A DNA stretch of 64,000 nucleotides from Porites lobata (Eukaryota; Cnidaria; Anthozoa; Scleractinia; Poritidae): positions 2,212,501-2,276,500 of the forward strand of contig CALNXK010000037.1 in NCBI GenBank assembly GCA_942486035.1. The letters are read 5' to 3'. Below the pieces are notes generated by a model. It worked only from the letters and a program-made list of their open reading frames with translations, was not told the origin of the DNA and did no database searches. Shown in pieces: positions 57,736 to 64,000 of the stretch (positions are counted from its first letter, which is position 1; each line of letters begins with the position of its first letter). The position numbers and the translations under genes are program-made.

Positions 57736-57841
57736 AGTGCTCTGTAGACTGCTCCAGCGTCTGGAGATCCCGAGCTGGTACTCTCCAGGTGAGAATTGTA
57801 ATGCTACAACAAAAACATCCACAAAAATGTCGGCATGCGTT

Positions 57842-58007
57842 TACAGTCAACTCTCTCTAAGACGGACACCTTTGGGACCTGCACTAAGTGTCCGTCTTAG
57901 AGAGATGTCCATCTTACAGAGAGTCAAATAAAGGGAGTAAAGAAAAGCAGGGACAAACTCTAAGTGTCCATTTTACAGAGGTGTCCGTTAAGAAAGAGTC
58001 GACTGTA
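57842..58007. mobile_element. MITE of the tacagtcaactctct/aagacggacacc family, copy 2
   Basis: The left end tacagtcaactctctctaag and right end taagaaagagtcgactgta are inverted. Two further inverted aagacggacacc/gtgtccgtctta pairs lie inside, so the 166-bp element can fold into a nearly complete hairpin. Confidence 0.88.
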
Positions 58008-58596
58008 TTCCCTTATTCATTTATATATTATAAAGCAATATCATAACTACGATAATTACTTGTATCTGATTTCTTACTAGAATATTACATTAACGACAAT
58101 GGCGAACAGGAAAAAGAACTATATATCGCGGGTGTGATCAAGAGATCAGTGGCCAACACAAAGAAAACTGACTAAAGAAGTGGAGCATGAAGATAATTAA
58201 AAGCTTACCGGTAAACCGGGGAAGACATGAGATATTGTAAATGGTTGGACATGTAGATAGATGATCATAGTCTGTACTCTCCGGGAAAGGGGAGGACAAA
58301 GAATTCCCTGGAGACCGGGATCAGGGACAAGGTGCATAAGTCATTACGTCAGTCGTAACAACTAACGCGTGATGTTCAGCCCAGTCAAATTCTGTCTTTT
58401 AACGCCAAACGTTAGCAGTTAACTTAGACGCTAGATTATATGCAACTTACCCCAATGTTCGTAATGTTTATGTACACGAATTCAGGTTTGCTTGTCATTG
58501 AACTCAAACTCATATTTAAATAAATTCTTTCTCGCCGTCAAACCAGAAAAAAAAAACTGCTACTCCATTTCATTGTCTACACTGAAAACTTTGAAG
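58008..58596. other. intergenic, no gene seen
   Basis: No coding or repeat structure is supported in this interval. Confidence 0.5.
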
Positions 58597-59076
58597 TACC
58601 GTATTTCCTCGAATAATGGCCGCCCCTTGATCAATCTCCTCCCTCGAATAATCGCCCCCACCCACCTTTGACGGAAATATTTAACATAATCGCCTCCCTC
58701 GAATAATCGCCCCCAGCCCATCTCACCATTTTCTCTTTCTTTTATCCCCTCTCTGTCAAGTAAAAAATTGACACCTTATGTTGGATAACAAACAAAGATG
58801 AAGTGGAGTCTGATGCAGCAAAACTGATCAGTGATGATTCAAGTTCTGACGTCGAGGATATTTACATTGAAAATTCAAAAAAGAACCACATTTGGAACAC
58901 TTATAAAGCCCATATTCAGTATATTTGATGTGATTATTTAAGGCACGACTTGCAGTGAGCAGTCTGATTTGAAATAATCGCCCCCCTCGAATAATCGCCT
59001 TCTCTCGAATAATTGCCCTCTTTTAGTGCGAAAAAAAGAATGATCGCCCCCGGCTATTATTCGAGGAGATACAGTA
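58597..59076. mobile_element. MITE with taccgtatttcctcgaataa TIRs
   Basis: The left end taccgtatttcctcgaataa and right end ttattcgaggagatacagta are inverted with two or three mismatches, bounded by TA. The unit cctcgaataatcgccccc recurs four or more times near both ends. The middle (about 58790-58890) reads on the plus strand as an acidic peptide (DEVESDAAKLISDDSSSDVE) that may be a remnant of the parental transposase tail. Probably Tc1/mariner/pogo-type, by TA ends only. Confidence 0.85.
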
Positions 59077-59089
59077 CTTATCCTTTGAG

Positions 59090-59240
59090 GAAGGATCTCG
59101 AGTCGGATCTCTAGTTATGATTTCGAGTCAGGATCTCGAGTTAGGATTTCGAGTCGGATCCCGAGTTAGGATTTCGAGTCAGGACTTCCATACTAGGACG
59201 TCTAGACAGAATTTGTTGAGGAATTCCAGTCAGGATCATG
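59090..59240. repeat. minisatellite tcgagtcaggatt
   Basis: About nine degenerate 11-13-bp copies alternating tcgagtcaggatct and tcgagttaggattt. The reverse complement of the same motif forms the array at 63160-63340. Confidence 0.88.
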
Positions 59241-59679
59241 ATCGAGTCATTCACCGGTTTTCGCCGTTCCCGCCATGGTCGTCAACGATTGCCCCAGCGC
59301 AGGCGCTGGGTGGCTGAAAAGCAGGGATTTTGCCGCCAAAATTACCGCGAACAAAGACTCTGGTAGTTACAGTTAAACACCATTTTATGGACTCACACTT
59401 GACAAGGCCCCTCCGTGGCTTCCTTTGTCCCTGGTGAAGCCTGTATAGTGCCTACATTTTTAATTAAACCTGCTTAAAACGCACACCTGTTGATACCGAC
59501 AACGGACACCTTTTTCTGGCCCAGCCATGAGAATCTTAAAAAAAATTGGCCTCGCTAATAAGGCCATTCTTTTGTCTACTGTGTTCTATTATAAGTTTTT
59601 TTTTTCAGTTTTGTGAAGGTTATAAAACTTTGGGATAAAAGCATGTGCATGTTGACAGCGTTACCTAGCCTGGGCGGAC

Positions 59680-60110
59680 GAGATGTACGATATTATTATT
59701 TAGCAGCAAATGACTTTTTACTAATCATCATCACACTTTGTAATAAAACTTCTCGCACTTTGTAATAACACTTTGCGCACGTACTTTGTTATAAGACCTG
59801 TCGCAATAAAATTCTAATACCACTTGTCATTCACTGTAAAAAGACTTCCGCGCTTTGTAATAACAAACTTTTCGCACGTCTTTTGTAATGACTTGTCGCA
59901 CTTATAATAACACTTTTACGTTCGTTTTTTTGTCGTAAGACTTGTCGTACATTGCAATAAGACTTCTTGTCGCACGTACACTTTAATACGACTTGTCACA
60001 CTTGTTCCACGTACCTTGTATTAAGACCTGTCGCACTTTTGTTATAACTGTCGCACGTACTTTGTAATAAGACTTGCCACATTTTGTAATATTAAAAACT
60101 TGGAGCCCGT
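59680..60110. repeat. minisatellite actttgtaataagacttgtcgcac
   Basis: More than a dozen degenerate copies of a ~24-35-bp unit built from tttgtaataa, gacttgtcgcac and gtac. Units vary in length, and no frame is maintained. Confidence 0.88.
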
Positions 60111-61649
60111 TCTGCGCGCAGACGTTTAAATAACTGTCAATTCTGAATCTGAATAAAGTGAAGCTACTTTCAGCTAAATGTAAAAGTGAGCATTCTTTGT
60201 AAGGCGTTCGAAAATAGGTACCTGTTTTGTCCAGATGACTTTGCACAGCTGTTCATTGTACCTTTTATGACCCATAAACCTTGTTTAAACTCCCTCTCTA
60301 CGCCTCATTCTACCATTACCGTCTCTACGTGCTTATCACCCTCAGTAGCGTAATGACGATGACAGCTATACGTATTTTTAGTATAATATGGAAAACTATT
60401 CTTTAATCGCTTATAGGAATGATAAGATAAGAAGAAACTAAGGCCTTTCTTTTTAGAAAATTATCTCGCCCCACTTTGACCTCAGAGCTTGCGCGCCGCT
60501 GTAACTCAACCACAAACGAAAAACACACCAAACAAGAAAACGAAGAAGACAAAGTGAACTGTGCCGAAAGCAACCGACTTTTTTGTGCTACATTTTATGA
60601 TGAAAACTATGAGTGAAATTGTATGCGAATCACTTTAAGCGAAAAGATTACCGAGAACTATAATTCATAATTATAATACGAGTATTTAATTGCATGTAGG
60701 ATAAAGCAGAAGTTGACACTTCTTAGACGTTAGACTCTACAAACTAATAAAAATAACGTTTCAGTGAAATATAAGTAAGAAACAACAATATCATAAACAA
60801 CAGTATTCAATCTAATTTTCGAGTCGACCATGATACTTAACACGTAAAGAAATTTCGGTCGAGAAAAGGCCTTACCGTCTTAGAATTCTTCCATCCTAGT
60901 CATAATTAGCTGGTTTTTCACCGTAAAACGCCTTTGAAGGTGACTTTTTGGAACAAACGTCAATCCATATTTCGACTCCTCGCTGCAGGATCCTTTGCAG
61001 AGGTTTAGGGTATAGACAATACACAACGGGCTATACCACGCTAGACGCGCGATTTACTGACAAGGTTCTTCCTTTGTCACGTTACGGGAAATTTGCATCG
61101 CCCCAATGCTTAACTGATGATCGAAATACTTGTAGCGCATACACACGACCTGAAGAACAGTCAGAAATCGACAACGAGAGTTGATGCTTTCGCAGCGAAC
61201 GTGAGCGTAACAACAGCGTTCCCAAGGCTCCCTCACTAGGATGCGTGAGTGAATGCACAACTCAGGAGCCCTTCGGCAACTACGAACTATGTCGGTTTCA
61301 TATCGGGCGATGAGTTCGGGTTGGAGCCGAAAGGCCGATCTCTGTCAACGCAAAGTGAGCGAGTGACACATTTGCATATCGAAACCCATCACAAAAACCC
61401 TTTGGATACCATTCGGATATCCACGGGTTAAAAAGGACTGGGGACAAGCGTATTTTAAAGTGGTAAGAGGGGGCATATTTTTTTCAATAAAGAAACAAGG
61501 GAGTCATCTCGTTTAGGTTCTGCTGGATGTCTTGTGAATTATTTTTTTACGTGCGGAAGGGATAACAGAGCAATTTCAAGCATCCATTAATTGGTTAAAG
61601 GCCGGGATATTAACCCAGCTAAAACAAGGGTCTTCCAAAATTTTATGGC
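60111..61649. other. intergenic, no convincing gene
   Basis: Frames at 60948-61184 and 61249-61431 (+) have mixed composition but no motif, no splice support and no clear start context. No RNA gene was seen. Confidence 0.5.
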
Positions 61650-62249
61650 TACAGTCGAACCTCCATGCGCGACCACCTCTCGTTAGCGACCACCTCCCAT
61701 AAGCGAAGGCCAATCCAAAACACCAAAATTTTCCCAGTCAAAGCCTCACAGTTGGAACCCCTAGTAAACGACCACCTCCCGTAAGCGATCGCGACCACTT
61801 TTCGGGCCTGACGGGTTAATGACTGTCCATTGTTCTTGACATCTGGTAAACGACCACTTGCCGCATTCTATGATCTCTATTTTCGCTGTGTGCACTATGT
61901 TACTTAGACTACGAGTAGTCCCCCATTTTTCCTCGTCGCCTTTTCTCGCGTGGGGTGATTTTCTCGCGCGCTCGCGTTTCGCCGCTCTACTATCCCTGGG
62001 GAAAAATGGGGGACTACTCGTAGTCTATATGTTACTTTGAATATACGAAGAACTTTACTGACAACTTGAAACTACACATGTCCTAACTTAGAGATTGTAT
62101 GCAATAAATTATCTTCCACAAAGTGAAGGTGCCTGAAACTCTTCTCGGAAGAGACCCCCATGTGGTTTGATTCTTGTAACAACACCTCCCGTAAGCGTCC
62201 ACTCAGTCTTGCACTTTGGGTGCTCCGGCATATGGGAGGTTCGACTGTA
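61650..62249. mobile_element. MITE of the tacagtcgaacctcc / cgaccacc family, copy 2
   Basis: The left end tacagtcgaacctccatg and right end atgggaggttcgactgta are near-perfect inverted repeats. Interior cgaccacctcc and cctcccgtaagcg motifs match copy 1 at 55306-55757. A different MITE (61906-62028) is inserted in the middle. Confidence 0.9.
61906..62028. mobile_element. nested MITE with 9-bp target-site duplication
   Basis: The inverted ends agactacgagtagtccccca and tgggggactactcgtagtct are perfect and extend through tttttcc/ggaaaaa. The sequence atgttactt is present on both sides (61897-61905 and 62029-62037). Length is 123 bp. A 9-bp duplication fits a Mutator-like element. Confidence 0.9.
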
Positions 62250-62369
62250 TTTGACACAAAGAACCTTATCCAACCTGCTTTAGCAAACTCACAATAATTT
62301 TTGTTTGTGCCAATATATAAATAGCGTAGATGAACTCAAAGAACTCGATTTAATATACAATCGCTGGTG

Positions 62370-62940
62370 CCTCAACCTCCTTGCACCAAGATGATACTAA
62401 TGTCATCAAGGAATTTTCTGAGAAGTTTATTGTGGATGAGAGGTATGTGAAGAAATACATTGAGCATTTATCTTGACAAGAAAGCGTGAAAAACGGTCAA
62501 CAAAAGCAGCGACAGGATGACCGTGAAGAACGACGTACAAGAGATGTTTCTGAATCAGTGACCGTTTCTGAACAAGACGAATACTTGGATCATGACGGTC
62601 TTTGTAAGAGAGGAAAAAGAATTTTCAAGGTGAGAAAAACTGCTGACATTTCAATGAGGAATGTTGAAAAAACATCCCAGAAGTCTATACTTTACCTGAT
62701 GTCGCGCACCTGTCACCACATCAGTGGATGATAAGAGTAAAAGTGACAATGATAATGACCTGACTTTGTATGAGAGTGACAGTGAAAGTGACAGCGGCAG
62801 TAGTTATGGCCAGGAAAATGCCGACAATTACACTGTTGAGCTAACAACTGCACAAACATCCAAAAAAGGGCGAAAAACAGGGCACTGGGCTACACGATGT
62901 GCTGATTTCAGTTGTGATCTCTTAGGCTAAAACACTGAAC
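62370..62940 (+). pseudogene. decayed repetitive ORF fragment with SAP-like stretch
   Basis: A coherent plus-strand frame from about 62370 reads HQDDTNVIKEFSEKFIVDER and YVKKYIEHLS, hits a TGA at 62474-62476, and continues SVKNGQQKQRQDDREERR and QDEYLDHDGLCKRGKRIFKV, a stretch reminiscent of a SAP-type helix-turn-helix. After a frame change near 62720 it becomes acidic (YESDSESDSGSS) and ends GRKTGHWATRCADFSCD. A stop plus a frameshift make it a pseudogene. It resembles proteins of abundant cnidarian repeats, but I cannot name the family. Confidence 0.5.
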
Positions 62941-63159
62941 TGACAAACAGTGGTAGTCCAGGTAACCTTATGATAGTCACCTTTTGTAACATCGTCTCAC
63001 ACAATGTATCGTGTGTCCACACAAATCCTTTATATTCACGGCCATTTTGAGAATTACACGATATGATACCACGAGTATTGATGACTAAACACTCACACTG
63101 AACTTGGGCTGCCTGTGGTTCCTATCACCCGAATTTTCCGCCTTTTGTGGTTCCTATCA
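62941..63159. other. short spacer, nothing recognised
   Basis: No supported structure was found. Confidence 0.4.
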
Positions 63160-63340
63160 AATCCATACTCGAAATGCTGACTCGAAATTCTGAGTTTTGC
63201 TGGAACCCTTTGCTGACTAAATTGAAATGCAATTCCTCGAATCGAAAATTCTGAAATGTCGAAAATGCTGAAATCCTTACTCGAAATGCCGACTCGAAAT
63301 CTCAACTCGGAATCCTGACTCCTTCAACTCGAAATCGTGG
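63160..63340. repeat. minisatellite atgctgactcgaaatt (inverse of 59090-59240)
   Basis: Degenerate copies of actcgaaat followed by cctgactc or gctgaaatcc. This is the reverse-complement sense of the array at 59.1 kb. Confidence 0.85.
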
Positions 63341-64000
63341 CTTGTCACTTATTAGTTAATCTCGAAAACTTTTCTCCTTTAGTTGTTAAGTAAAGATTCC
63401 TGAATACATAACTAACCCTGACTAAGAAAATGACTTCAGTCTGTGCAGGTATTTGTAACCTGTCCACAGACGTTTTTTCTTTTCTTTTCTTTTCTCTTTT
63501 AAGGAATTTGGCTAGCGCGAGAGCGACGATCTTTTAAGAAAACTACGTGTATGAAAAGGCTAAAGTAATTAGACGGATTACACTCACTTGAGCCATACTG
63601 AATCTACTTGTTATTTAGTTGCAGTACGCAAACTAGTGGAAAACGTTTTGTTTGTATTAGAGCGGCTTAGGAAAAAAGTTGAAGAGAAGCACTGAACTTA
63701 CCTTGGGTTTAGACAAAGAATCAAAGAACTTCTTTTCATTGCCTTTAGGTCTGGTTTCTCTTTGAGCGGAATGTCGGAATGGTAACCATCTATCAAACAA
63801 AGAGATATTGCGTATTACTCTATGAAAAATTCAACCTCATTATCTGTTATTTGCGTTCGTTGCAAGCGTTTGAGAGCGAAAAGGAAAGGGGACAGTAAAG
63901 CGCGCGAAAAAGCGAAGAGCGCACGCGATTTCTCCCACGCACACGCAGGCCATTCTCATATCCCACTTGCGACCCCGACAATAAACGCAGCAAACTCTTG
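63341..64000. other. window end, no gene seen
   Basis: A (ttttc)n run at about 63477-63499 and a gcgcgcgaaaaagcgaagag tract near 63900 are the only visible features. Part of a repeat or a promoter region beyond the window cannot be excluded. Confidence 0.5.

Overview
The window looks like nuclear DNA of an anthozoan cnidarian, most likely a stony coral. It is AT-rich and intron-containing, and it is crowded with MITEs, LINE fragments, satellites and tRNA-derived repeats of kinds I associate with coral genomes. It also holds two tandem genes of the fibrinogen-like family that I recall (not searched) being annotated in corals as skeletal organic matrix protein 5-like. There are no operons, CRISPR arrays or rRNA genes.

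Layout. 1-7.6 kb: decayed L1/Tx1-like LINE fragments, a nested inverted-repeat element (1.72-3.74 kb), and a two-unit array of a ~540-560 bp satellite followed by a ~1.7 kb body. 8.07-8.83 kb: 3' end of a second non-LTR retrotransposon (+). 9.1-13.1 kb: a tyrosine-recombinase (DIRS/Ngaro-like) retroelement on the minus strand with three intact overlapping ORFs (gag, RT-RNase H, YR). Immediately downstream of the recombinase ORF is an array of five hairpins that share one loop sequence on different stems. 15.2-18.4 kb and 26.2-32.3 kb: the two secreted fibrinogen-like paralogs on the plus strand, each with four coding exons and the same intron phases (1, 2, 0). Between them lies a second copy of the satellite and body, expanded to about eight units. 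The satellite, body and gene appear to be one tandemly duplicated segment, interrupted in the first copy by the retroelements. 32.9-34.9 kb: a 2 kb element with ~390-420 bp terminal inverted repeats carrying a broken HTH-like exon.

39.0-48.8 kb (minus strand): a complete four-exon nuclear receptor of the NR2 group (predicted 410 aa). All three splice junctions keep frame and fall at canonical positions for the family. The protein ends without an AF-2 helix. Its introns hold a tRNA-derived SINE, a trinucleotide-rich array and MITEs. 48.8-64 kb has no convincing host gene. It contains MITEs (one with a second MITE nested in it), several minisatellites, and a decayed repetitive ORF at 62.4-62.9 kb.

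The host genes suggest one secreted matrix or lectin-like family and one transcription factor. Nothing in the sequence links them functionally. Gene models rest on reading frames, splice consensus and phase agreement. Names rest on recognised motifs, without database searches.
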